Below, in pieces: positions 1 through 6,313 of a stretch of 18,633 nucleotides of DNA. The stretch lies in contig JAFUDL010000544.1 of the NCBI GenBank assembly GCA_017459225.1, forward strand, positions 1 to 18,633, in the 5' to 3' direction. The notes beneath the pieces were generated by a model. The model was given only the letters and a program-made list of their open reading frames with translations, was not told where the DNA came from and searched no databases. The position numbers were made by a program, and so were the translations under genes. Positions within the stretch are counted from its first letter, which is position 1, and every line of letters begins with the position of its first letter. The DNA is from Kiritimatiellia bacterium. Lineage in GTDB: Bacteria; Verrucomicrobiota; Kiritimatiellia; RFP12; UBA1067.

Positions 1-194
1 AGGCCGGAGCGCGGACGCACCTGCGCCTCCGCATCGGGCGGCAGCTGAAACGCAAGCCCCGTATGCACGCACGCGCGCCCGCCGGGCGGCAGAACGAGCG
101 TCTCGACAGAATGAACGTCCATCCCGGCATCGCCGGGATGGGCGTAGCTCGGCATCTTGGCCGAGGGATCAATCCTCAGAACCGGCAGCTTCAT
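1..194 (-). CDS. dut: dUTP diphosphatase (dUTPase), N-terminal part, cut by window edge
   Basis: This enzyme hydrolyses dUTP to dUMP and pyrophosphate, which keeps uracil out of DNA and supplies dUMP for dTMP synthesis; it is a cytoplasmic homotrimer. Reading down from the ATG at 194-192 gives 64 codons before the window ends. The peptide starts MKLPVLRIDPSAKMPSYAHP and contains trimeric dUTPase motif 1 (PGDAGMDV, residues 20-27) and the start of motif 2 (RPRSGL, residues 60-65). The family is about 150 residues long, so more than half lies outside the window. The start overlaps the last 26 bases of the upstream PpiD-like gene. An AAGG lies just upstream of the ATG, and this start gives the N-terminal strand usual for the family; the internal ATG at residue 14 would remove that strand. 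The overlap suggests translational coupling. Identity is very likely from the two motifs. Confidence 0.9.
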   Translation of the reverse strand, partial: MKLPVLRIDPSAKMPSYAHPGDAGMDVHSVETLVLPPGGRACVHTGLAFQLPPDAEAQVRPRSG

Positions 195-1881
195 CGCTGG
201 CCTTGACGGACGCGAAGTCGGCGGGTTCGAATCCCATGCGGTTCAGGTTCCACTCCTGCCATGCCGCAGGCAGCGTCATCATGGCGCCGCGGGAGAGCTC
301 GTCGCGCAGCTGCGCGCGCACCATCTGCACCTGCGACGCGTCGCCTGGCGTGCGGTCTACCACGTACACCACAAGGCCGCGGGTTGGGCTCGCGGTTGTG
401 ATGAAGTCTGAGAGCTGGCCCTTGGCGAGCTTCATCGCGCCGCGCGAGACGTACGTGGAGTCGGCGAACGAGTTGTACTGGGTGGTGGCCACCGAGAAGA
501 CGATCTGCGTGGAGACCGTGGCGCCCGCGAACATCTTCTCGTCGAACGGCTTGCCCTTGGCGAGCTCGGCCGCCACTAGGGCGCGCGTCTTCTCGACGTT
601 CGCCTTGAAAGCCTTCTTCTTCGCGTCGGCAAGAGCATCGGCGCGGATGTGCTCCTTCGCCTCGGCGAAAGTGGGCACGTGCGCCTTTATGAAGCTTACG
701 CGCTCGACGAGGTACACGCTGTCCTTTCCGGCCACAACGCCATACCTGAGATCGGCGGAGTCGGGATCAAGCTCGGCCACCGCGGCGGAGAATCCGTCGC
801 AGCCGGGAGCGATCTGATTTGCACGCACCATGAAGCCCTTCACGAAGCCGCGTCCGTCGAGGGCGAAGGGCTTGGAGGTCTCAACCTTCACCTTCTCCTC
901 GGCGGCGATCTTCTCAAGGCGGTCGACCTTGGGATCAAGCGCCTTGTCGTCTTGAGGATACACGCGGAAGAGAAGGTTCGTGCGATATGCCTCGAGGGAG
1001 GCGGCGAGCTTGAGGTCTCGTTCCACCATCGGCCATGCCTTCTCGAGAGACATCACCTCGGTGACGGTGTTGGTGCCCTTCTTCGTGGTCACCTTGAAGC
1101 GGCTCTCGTCCTGCACCACGTCCCAGTGGTTGCTCACCTCCTCAGCGGCGATGGTGAACTGCGCGAGGCGGTTGGAAGATGCGGCGTCGAAGCGGGCGAA
1201 CTTCACCGTCACGCAGTCGGGGAGGGCAATGGAGTTAGTATTGTCCTTGTAGTAGGCCTCAATGCCCTTGTCGTCGATCGTGACCTTGCTGGCGTCCTTG
1301 TCGGTAAACGCGGCGACGCGCACGGTGAACTTGTCGGTGACGTCGTTGATCGCGGTCTCGAGCTCCGCGGGGCTGGCCCACGCGGCGCTGCCAAGCACCA
1401 CCTGCTGGAGCTTGTTGAGCGTGATGCGGCGCTTGAGCTGATCCTCGAACATCTCGGGCGACATTCCGGCCTCGCCAAGCAGCATCTTGTAGCGGTCGTT
1501 GTCAAACGCGCCACCCTCGTTCTGGAAGGCCCGTTCGCGGCGGATGGCTGCGCGCACATCCTCGTCGGTGGCCTCTAGGTTGGCGCTCTTCGCCACCGCG
1601 AGCGCGGCGGCGTTCTGCCATGCCTTGCGGTTCACCTCGGCGGCGGGCGTGGTGTTGTCGCGGCCACGTCCAAAACCGCGCACGTCGTTCACCAGCTGGT
1701 TGAAGAACGTTCCAGGCACGTCCTTGCCGCCAAGCTTGCCTGCCGCCCCTGACGATGATCTACCGCCATCGCTGTCGCCTCTAAAGAGGAAGTCAAACGC
1801 GAAGAACACCGAAATCGCAACTGCGAATACGCCCCAAACCCACTTGTTCTTGATGAGGCGGTTGAAATGATGAATGACCAC
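169..1881 (-). CDS. PpiD/SurA-type membrane-anchored periplasmic chaperone
   Basis: Probable periplasmic folding factor of the PpiD/SurA (parvulin-related) group, 570 aa, anchored in the inner membrane. Residues 1-14 are short and basic, and a single hydrophobic segment spans about 15-34, giving an N-in topology with the bulk in the periplasm. Residues about 46-230 follow the PpiD SurA_N_3 pattern: a GGKDVPGTFFNQLVNDV stretch, then FDNDRYKMLLGEAGM (126-140) followed by a run like PpiD's QALRNQL, then an EAYYKDN segment (208-214). The C-terminal half is helical and charged, and I see no clear parvulin catalytic motif, as in E. coli PpiD, whose isomerase domain is inactive. The start is GTG at 1881 with AGGA 7 nt upstream; no ATG gives the membrane anchor. 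It lies 83 bp after the FecR-like gene and overlaps dut by 26 bp. The family is well supported; catalytic activity is doubtful. Confidence 0.82.
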   Translation of the reverse strand: MVIHHFNRLIKNKWVWGVFAVAISVFFAFDFLFRGDSDGGRSSSGAAGKLGGKDVPGTFFNQLVNDVRGFGRGRDNTTPAAEVNRKAWQNAAALAVAKSANLEATDEDVRAAIRRERAFQNEGGAFDNDRYKMLLGEAGMSPEMFEDQLKRRITLNKLQQVVLGSAAWASPAELETAINDVTDKFTVRVAAFTDKDASKVTIDDKGIEAYYKDNTNSIALPDCVTVKFARFDAASSNRLAQFTIAAEEVSNHWDVVQDESRFKVTTKKGTNTVTEVMSLEKAWPMVERDLKLAASLEAYRTNLLFRVYPQDDKALDPKVDRLEKIAAEEKVKVETSKPFALDGRGFVKGFMVRANQIAPGCDGFSAAVAELDPDSADLRYGVVAGKDSVYLVERVSFIKAHVPTFAEAKEHIRADALADAKKKAFKANVEKTRALVAAELAKGKPFDEKMFAGATVSTQIVFSVATTQYNSFADSTYVSRGAMKLAKGQLSDFITTASPTRGLVVYVVDRTPGDASQVQMVRAQLRDELSRGAMMTLPAAWQEWNLNRMGFEPADFASVKASDEAAGSED

Positions 1882-1964
1882 TTTGCTTTCCTGTCTTTCT
1901 TGTTTCCTTTATGTGTTTTCCTTGAGGCGGCCCGTGCGTTCCGCAGTGGGACCTTTCTGCCGCA

Positions 1965-3044
1965 TCAGATGAAATCGTCTTCTTCCTTCTTCTCTTCCTT
2001 CTTTGGAGCCTCCGACTTCTTCTCCTCGGCGGGCTTCACCTCGACCGTCTCGGTCTCCTCGTCAGCACTGTTGCTCTTGGCGGCCTTGTCGGCCTCTGCC
2101 ACCTTGGTGGAGACGACGAGTTCGCCGGAATTCACATTGGAGCGCCCCTCCGCGAACGCGATGCGGTTCTTCATGTCACCCGTGGAGCCGAAAGTCATCA
2201 TCGACACCACCGTACGTCCGCCTACCTTTGACTTCGCGCGGAAGATCTTGATCACGCACTGCGGCGAGAGCGTGAAGTCGAGCGTCTTCGCCTTCTCCAC
2301 CAGATCGCCTGTGTCGAAGTTGCGCTCCGCGACAAGGCCCTGGTCGAGCTGCGCCTTGCAGTCGCCGCTCTCGCCCTTGATCAGCGAGAAGAGGCCCTTG
2401 CCCGTCGTGGTGATGCGCAGCTGGTTCGCCGCAACGAGACGCGGGAACTTGAAGTGACTGCCGGAAAGCGCCATCGAACCGGTGACGCAGCGCACAACAA
2501 CCTCGTCGCCGTCATCAGCGGAGGAATAGTCGAAACGGCTCTCGCCGGCAAGGTTCTCGCATTTGAAGTTGGGGGCCTCCACGCTGAAGAAACCCTCCTT
2601 GAGCTGGAGCGGCAGCTTGAGGTCCACGCGTCCCTTGCGAAGAACGAGCGTGCGCTTGAGATCGCCGATCTTTATCTCCTTGGTCGAGAACTCCACGCCA
2701 TCGCCCGCGACGAGCGACGACTTGTCGCCGAACTCGAACACGGTCTGCGCAGGCACTTTGCCATCGCCCGTGACGCGCACGATGGAGCCAAGCGGATAAT
2801 AGCGACCTTCCTCGGCGTCCACCCAGTCCGCGGTGCGCGGCTTGAGCACCTGCACCGTTCCGCGTACCTCGCGGCAGCGGATGAGCGGATAGAAGAATTT
2901 ATCCGCCGCCTTCACCACGGCAGCGCCGGAATTTTCCTCGGCGGGCTTCTCGTCCGCAGCGTCATCCTGCGCATACGAGCAGACAGCGAAAACCGAAGCG
3001 GTTGCAATCACAGCCGCCTTCTTGATAGGGTATGTAAGGTTCAT
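1965..3044 (-). CDS. Exported FecR-like domain protein with charged C-terminal tail
   Basis: Predicted periplasmic or surface protein of 359 aa with unknown specific role. A Sec signal peptide covers about residues 1-25 (basic YPIKKA, hydrophobic core, SYA before QDD). Residues about 58-195 follow the FecR domain pattern: VRGTVQV, WVDAEEGRYYPLGSIVRV, FEFGDKSSLV, LRKGRVDLKLP, then a FFSVEAPN strand and a final FDY strand. The last 45 or so residues are a low-complexity Lys/Glu tail rich in AEEKK and KKEEKKEE. Classical FecR proteins are sigma-factor regulators with a cytoplasmic N-terminus; this one starts with a signal peptide and has no sigma factor beside it, so it is more like the stand-alone exported FecR proteins. 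The ATG at 3044 has AAGGAAGG 8 nt upstream; an in-frame TTG at 3050 sits too close to that site. It follows lgt after 36 bp. Confidence 0.72.
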   Translation of the reverse strand: MNLTYPIKKAAVIATASVFAVCSYAQDDAADEKPAEENSGAAVVKAADKFFYPLIRCREVRGTVQVLKPRTADWVDAEEGRYYPLGSIVRVTGDGKVPAQTVFEFGDKSSLVAGDGVEFSTKEIKIGDLKRTLVLRKGRVDLKLPLQLKEGFFSVEAPNFKCENLAGESRFDYSSADDGDEVVVRCVTGSMALSGSHFKFPRLVAANQLRITTTGKGLFSLIKGESGDCKAQLDQGLVAERNFDTGDLVEKAKTLDFTLSPQCVIKIFRAKSKVGGRTVVSMMTFGSTGDMKNRIAFAEGRSNVNSGELVVSTKVAEADKAAKSNSADEETETVEVKPAEEKKSEAPKKEEKKEEDDFI

Positions 3045-3080
3045 TTGCAAAGCCTTCCTTCCTCTTGTGATTTATATATA

Positions 3081-3887
3081 TTACAATTTTCCGCGACGAA
3101 ACGCAACAAGGATAAATGCGGAACCTAAAAGAATCAGTCCAAGGGAAATCGCCTGACTGATGGTGAACTCACCCACGTTGGCACGAGGGTCGCCACGCAA
3201 AACTTCAATTCCGTAACGAATACACGCATAACTCACCATATAGCAGCCAGTCAAAAAGCCTGGACGCTCCTTCCAGAAGCGGCGATACAATGCCAGAAGC
3301 GCCACAAAAAGAATGAACACCGCAACCGCTTCGAAAAGCTGCGTGGGCAGCACGGGCCGCGCCGCGCGCGCATCGGCGGCGATGAGACCAGCTTTCAGCT
3401 GCTCATGCCACACAGGCGATCCGCGCGGGAATGAGACGGCGCACGCCGCGTCAGAGAGACGTCCGAAGCAGCATCCGTAGAAGAAGCATCCAACACGCCC
3501 GAAGGCGTGGCCAAGCGGGATCACCACAGCGAAAAGATCAGCCATCTGCAACATCTTCTCGCGCTTCACCCGGCACCACACGAGGAACACCACAATGGCG
3601 AGGATCAAGCCGCCGTAGAACATGAGGCCGCCCTTGTCCACGCGAATGATCATGTCGAGATGGCCGGCGAACTCCTGCGACCAGTGCTCGACGACGTACG
3701 CGATGCGCGCGCCGACGACGCCGCTGATCATCATCAGCATGATGAGATTTGTGCACGGCTCGGGATTGCGTCCGGTGCGCCTGCAGAGCCACGCAAGCAC
3801 CTGCCAGGCGGCGAGAAAGCCGAGCGCCATGAATGCACCGTATGTCTTGATGTGCAGGAAGCCAAGCGATATGAGATCAGGATGCAT
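3081..3887 (-). CDS. lgt: Prolipoprotein diacylglyceryl transferase
   Basis: Integral inner-membrane enzyme that moves the diacylglyceryl group of phosphatidylglycerol to the lipobox cysteine of prolipoproteins, the first step of bacterial lipoprotein maturation. At 268 aa it has family length and several hydrophobic segments (for example about 12-34, 48-66, 88-104, 184-201 and 242-263). Family signatures visible are GGLMFYGGL (86-94), HAFGRVGCFFYGCCFGR (127-143, the Lgt signature in the GCF..GCC..G version common outside gammaproteobacteria), LPTQLFEA (180-187) and YGIEVLRGDPR (225-235). The ATG at 3887 overlaps the TGA of the upstream small gene by one base (TGATG), with AAAGGA 5 nt before the ATG, so the two are almost surely co-translated. 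FecR-like and PpiD-like genes follow, which suggests an envelope-biogenesis unit. Identity is secure. Confidence 0.96.
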   Translation of the reverse strand: MHPDLISLGFLHIKTYGAFMALGFLAAWQVLAWLCRRTGRNPEPCTNLIMLMMISGVVGARIAYVVEHWSQEFAGHLDMIIRVDKGGLMFYGGLILAIVVFLVWCRVKREKMLQMADLFAVVIPLGHAFGRVGCFFYGCCFGRLSDAACAVSFPRGSPVWHEQLKAGLIAADARAARPVLPTQLFEAVAVFILFVALLALYRRFWKERPGFLTGCYMVSYACIRYGIEVLRGDPRANVGEFTISQAISLGLILLGSAFILVAFRRGKL

Positions 3888-4222
3888 CAGAGTCCTTTCA
3901 GCATTTCAACGGCGGCGCGCGTGGGCGCGGCGTTAGTGGACACAATCCACCAGCCTTCGCCCTTCTGGGATGATATGAGCTTGAGCGCGATCTTCTCGCG
4001 GGTGAGTCCGTTTGTGGCGAAGAGACGGGCCACGTCAACTGTGTTGGTTGTGGCCACGCGCGCCATCGACACAAGATTCGTCTGACGCGCAAGCCACGCC
4101 TCGGCGCGATCGACCGCATGGTCGACCTCGTTCTGGATGGACGGCTCGAGCGGACCATCCTGCTGCGGCATCGGACGCACCTGAAATGCAGCCGCAATCA
4201 TCACTGCCCAAAAAAATCTCAT
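3887..4222 (-). CDS. Small exported hypothetical protein
   Basis: Protein of 111 aa that I do not recognise. Residues 1-17 or so (MRFFWAVMIAAAFQVRP) look like a short signal peptide or membrane anchor. The rest is soluble and mostly helical: an EAWLARQTN segment, a VARLFATNGLTREKIALKL segment near residues 64-82, and a GEGWWIV strand near 88-94. It is kept as a real gene because it has its own extended -10 promoter directly upstream, overlaps lgt by one base (TGATG), and carries the lgt ribosome binding site inside its 3' end. No Shine-Dalgarno sequence precedes its ATG, and the -10 box ends only 7 nt before it, so translation may be leaderless. A start at Met8 is possible but would shorten the signal. 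The function is unknown; an envelope role is only suggested by the neighbours. Confidence 0.65.
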   Translation of the reverse strand: MRFFWAVMIAAAFQVRPMPQQDGPLEPSIQNEVDHAVDRAEAWLARQTNLVSMARVATTNTVDVARLFATNGLTREKIALKLISSQKGEGWWIVSTNAAPTRAAVEMLKGL

Positions 4223-4229
4223 GCGCGCT

Positions 4230-4258
4230 ATTATAGCAAATCTAGTGCCTAGTGCCTA
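4230..4258 (-). promoter_or_regulatory. Extended -10 promoter of the hypothetical-lgt cluster
   Basis: On the minus strand TGCTATAAT spans 4238-4230, a perfect TATAAT with the extended TGn. With a 17-bp spacer, TAGGCA (4258-4253) is a weak -35, four of six matches to TTGACA, and it lies inside the heptamer repeat array. Transcription would start at about 4223-4224, at or next to the ATG at 4222. The same nine bases occur before the dehydrogenase gene. Confidence 0.6.
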
Positions 4259-4269
4259 GTGCGGAGTGC
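4242..4269. repeat. Heptamer tandem repeat, CTAGTGC x3 plus one degenerate unit
   Basis: CTAGTGC is repeated exactly three times at 4242-4262 and followed by GGAGTGC at 4263-4269. It sits between ung and the small exported gene and overlaps the -35 region of the promoter of the latter. Read directly from the sequence. Confidence 0.9.
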
Positions 4270-4288
4270 GGGAGGCCGAGTTTCTTCG

Positions 4289-4966
4289 CTACCACTCGAT
4301 GGGCGCAGCGCCATGTGCAACGAGGTATTCATTGGCCATGCGGAAGTGATTGCAGCCGAAGAATCCGCGAGAGGCCGAAAGCGGCGAAGGATGAGGCGAC
4401 TCAAGAACACAGTGGCGCCTGCGGTCGATCACCGCGCCCTTCTGCTGCGCGTACGAACCCCAGAGCATGAACACAAGATGCTCGCGACGCGCGGCGAGAA
4501 TCGACACCGCCGCGTCGGTGAACCGCTCCCACCCGCGCCGCTGATGGCTTCCGGCGCGGCCCGCCTCCACGGTGAGCGTGGCGTTGAGAAGCAGCACTCC
4601 CTGGTCGGCCCACGACAGAAGATTCGGTATGCGCAGCGGCGTGCCCGGCGGTGACAACTCGGGATACTCTGAGGCGAGCTCCTTCGCGATGTTGAAGAGC
4701 GACGGCGGCGTGCGCACGCCCGGCGGCACGTAGAACGCAAGCCCCTGCGCCTGACCGGGTTCGTGGTAGGGATCCTGGCCCAGCACCACCACGCGCACCT
4801 TGTCGAGCGGCGTGCGGTTGAAAGCCTCGAATATGAGCCGCCCCGGCGGATACACCGTGCCATGCGCATACGCCGCGCGCACGAAGCGCACGAGCTCGGC
4901 GAAGTAGGGACTGTCAAACTCGCCCTGCAGCACCTCGCGCCACGAAGGCTCGATCTTCACTTCCAT
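4289..4966 (-). CDS. ung: Uracil-DNA glycosylase, family 1
   Basis: Removes uracil from DNA by cleaving the N-glycosidic bond, starting base-excision repair of deaminated cytosine or misincorporated dUMP. At 225 aa it is full length for family 1. Visible motifs are the water-activating loop GQDPYH (63-68, with catalytic Asp65), the uracil-binding LLLNATLTVE (126-134, with Asn128) and the DNA-intercalation loop HPSPLSA (192-198, with catalytic His192). PPSLFNIAKEL (87-97) and PNLLSWADQGV (114-124) also match the family. The ATG at 4966 has GAGGTG 5 nt upstream, and that site covers the stop codon of the preceding dehydrogenase gene, so the two are probably one transcript with coupled translation. 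dut, which prevents uracil incorporation, lies about 4 kb further along the same strand. Identity is secure. Confidence 0.97.
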   Translation of the reverse strand: MEVKIEPSWREVLQGEFDSPYFAELVRFVRAAYAHGTVYPPGRLIFEAFNRTPLDKVRVVVLGQDPYHEPGQAQGLAFYVPPGVRTPPSLFNIAKELASEYPELSPPGTPLRIPNLLSWADQGVLLLNATLTVEAGRAGSHQRRGWERFTDAAVSILAARREHLVFMLWGSYAQQKGAVIDRRRHCVLESPHPSPLSASRGFFGCNHFRMANEYLVAHGAAPIEW

Positions 4967-4975
4967 CGCAGCACC

Positions 4976-6130
4976 TCACAGACGGGTCCACACGCCGCCC
5001 GCCTTCGACGACGCGACCACCGCGTCGATGAACTTCAGTCCACGAACGCCGTCGCGCGCGTTCGGGAAGTCGAGCATCGCCGGGGTGGGACGCTTCCCCG
5101 CGTCCACCGCGCGTATCGCGTCGCAGAAGTTTAGGTAGTGGTTCGCGAAGCCCTCGATGTATCCCTCTGGATGGCCGGCAGGCGGACGCGACGCACGCAT
5201 CGACGCCTCGCTCACCTCCGCCACGTACGGATTCGCCCGCTTCCACGTCTGCTCCGGCTCGCGCTGCGCCCTTACCCGAAGGACGTTCGGATCCTCCTGC
5301 ATCCACACGAGCCCCTTCTTGTCGCCATACACCCTGAGCCTCAGCCCGTTCTCCTCGCCGGTCGCGATCTTCGACGCAGTCAATACGCCCTTCGCCCCGC
5401 CGGCAAGGCGCAGCAGCACGTTTCCGTCGTCGTCCAAACCCTTCGGCGCTACGAAGGACGACAGGTCGGCCAGCACCTGGCGTATCTCGAGCCCCGTCAC
5501 GAACTCCACCAGATTGGCGGCATGGATTCCGATGTCGCCCATGCAGCAGCTCTTTCCGGAACACTTGGGATCCATCTTCCACTTGTTGCGCTTGTCGAGC
5601 GGCACCGAGAAGTCCATCTTGCGGAACGACCCCTGGCAGTACTCCACCGTCACTTTGCAGATCTTCCCCAGATCGCCGCGCCGCACCAGATCGCGCGCGA
5701 GCTTCACCATCGGATAGCCCGTGTACGTGTGCATTAGACCGAACACGCGCTTCGTGCGCTTCACGAGAGCGGCGATCTCATTCGCCTCCTCCACCGTGAG
5801 CGTCATCGGCTTCTCGCACATAACGTGGAAGCCAGCTTCTAGCGCAGCCTTCGCGATGGCGTAGTGGAGATGATTCGGCGTGCAGACGGCGATGAAGTCG
5901 GCACGGTCGGCCCGCGCCGCCTCGCCCTCCACAAGCGCCTGCCACGTCGGGTAGAGACGCTCAGGCGCAACGCCGATGCGCTCGCCGATCTCGGCATTCT
6001 GCAAGGGATCGCGGTTGAACATTCCCGCCACCACCTCCACGCCGCCGTCCATCCTCACGGCTTCGCGGTGAATCTTGCCGATGAAAGCGCCTATGCCACC
6101 ACCGACCATTGCCATCTTCAGCTTTCGCAT
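4976..6130 (-). CDS. Gfo/Idh/MocA family oxidoreductase
   Basis: NAD(P)-dependent oxidoreductase of the glucose-fructose oxidoreductase / inositol dehydrogenase family, 384 aa, probably cytoplasmic and acting on a sugar or sugar derivative that cannot be named from sequence. The Rossmann domain opens with VGGGIGAFIGKIH (9-21); the family motif CEKPMT follows at 105-110. The C-terminal substrate domain has GDIGIHAANLVEF (198-210), where Asp199 and His203 match the family's catalytic positions. The KWKMDPKCSGKSCCMGD run before it corresponds to the glycine-rich segment seen in many members. The ATG at 6130 has AAGGAG 6 nt upstream and a promoter about 30 bp further. An in-frame extension to 6292 (54 residues) is rejected because it would translate the promoter and the intergenic repeats. 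Such dehydrogenases are common where polysaccharide-derived sugars are used. Confidence 0.9.
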   Translation of the reverse strand: MRKLKMAMVGGGIGAFIGKIHREAVRMDGGVEVVAGMFNRDPLQNAEIGERIGVAPERLYPTWQALVEGEAARADRADFIAVCTPNHLHYAIAKAALEAGFHVMCEKPMTLTVEEANEIAALVKRTKRVFGLMHTYTGYPMVKLARDLVRRGDLGKICKVTVEYCQGSFRKMDFSVPLDKRNKWKMDPKCSGKSCCMGDIGIHAANLVEFVTGLEIRQVLADLSSFVAPKGLDDDGNVLLRLAGGAKGVLTASKIATGEENGLRLRVYGDKKGLVWMQEDPNVLRVRAQREPEQTWKRANPYVAEVSEASMRASRPPAGHPEGYIEGFANHYLNFCDAIRAVDAGKRPTPAMLDFPNARDGVRGLKFIDAVVASSKAGGVWTRL

Positions 6131-6161
6131 TCTCAGCTCCTTGTTGAACCAACTGCAGAAT

Positions 6162-6170
6162 ATTATAGCA
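6162..6170 (-). promoter_or_regulatory. Extended -10 promoter of the dehydrogenase-ung unit
   Basis: TGCTATAAT reads on the minus strand at 6170-6162. A start near 6155 gives a leader of about 25 nt that includes AAGGAG at 6142-6137. I see no good -35, which is usual for extended -10 promoters. Confidence 0.65.
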
Positions 6171-6184
6171 CATTTTAGACGGGG

Positions 6185-6224
6185 TTTCGGGGTTGCGAAG
6201 TTTCGAGGTTTCGAGGTTTCGAGG
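6185..6224. repeat. Octamer tandem repeat, TTTCGAGG x3 with two degenerate units
   Basis: TTTCGAGG is repeated exactly three times at 6201-6224. TTTCGGGG (6185-6192) and TTGCGAAG (6193-6200) precede in the same register. It lies upstream of the dehydrogenase promoter and touches the hairpin element on its other side. Confidence 0.85.
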
Positions 6225-6286
6225 ACAAAAGACGAGGATGGGGCTGAAGTGCGCGAAGCATCATCCAGCCCCATCCTTTGTCCTCT
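6222..6286. repeat. Hairpin intergenic element, copy A (possible terminator of the giant gene)
   Basis: A perfect 11-bp stem, GGATGGGGCTG (6236-6246) with CAGCCCCATCC (6266-6276), closes a 19-nt loop that can form a small TGC/GCA stem of its own. Outer arms AGGACAAA (6222-6229) and TTTGTCCT (6277-6284) also pair, with a 6-nt bulge. Bases 6226-6286 are identical to 12459-12519. It starts 28 bp past the stop of the giant gene. In minus-strand RNA the inner stem is followed by UCGUCUUUUG, so it could terminate transcription, though the U-run is short. Confidence 0.85.
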
Positions 6287-6311
6287 AGCCAAACTTCAAA
6301 CTTCGAACTCT
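6277..6311. repeat. Heptamer-period tract after hairpin copy A
   Basis: AAACTTC occurs twice in tandem (6291-6304), then GAACTCT (6305-6311). TTTGTCC (6277-6283) and TCTAGCC (6284-6290) precede in the same 7-bp register. The outer units are degenerate, so only the central pair is certain. Confidence 0.6.
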
Positions 6312-6313
6312 CG

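Noticed and set aside
3068..3085. TATATATAA stretch as a promoter of the FecR-like gene
   Set aside because: The AT-rich run could serve as a -10, but no -35 or extended -10 is at the right distance, and the 36-bp gap after lgt suggests read-through.
4285..4305. Hairpin at the end of ung as terminator
   Set aside because: The paired arms are about 5 bp, the stop codon would be in the loop and no T-run follows.
6131..6292. 54-residue N-terminal extension of the dehydrogenase
   Set aside because: It would translate the -10 promoter, octamer repeats and hairpin, and it precedes a perfect AAGGAG-ATG start that begins exactly at the Rossmann fold.
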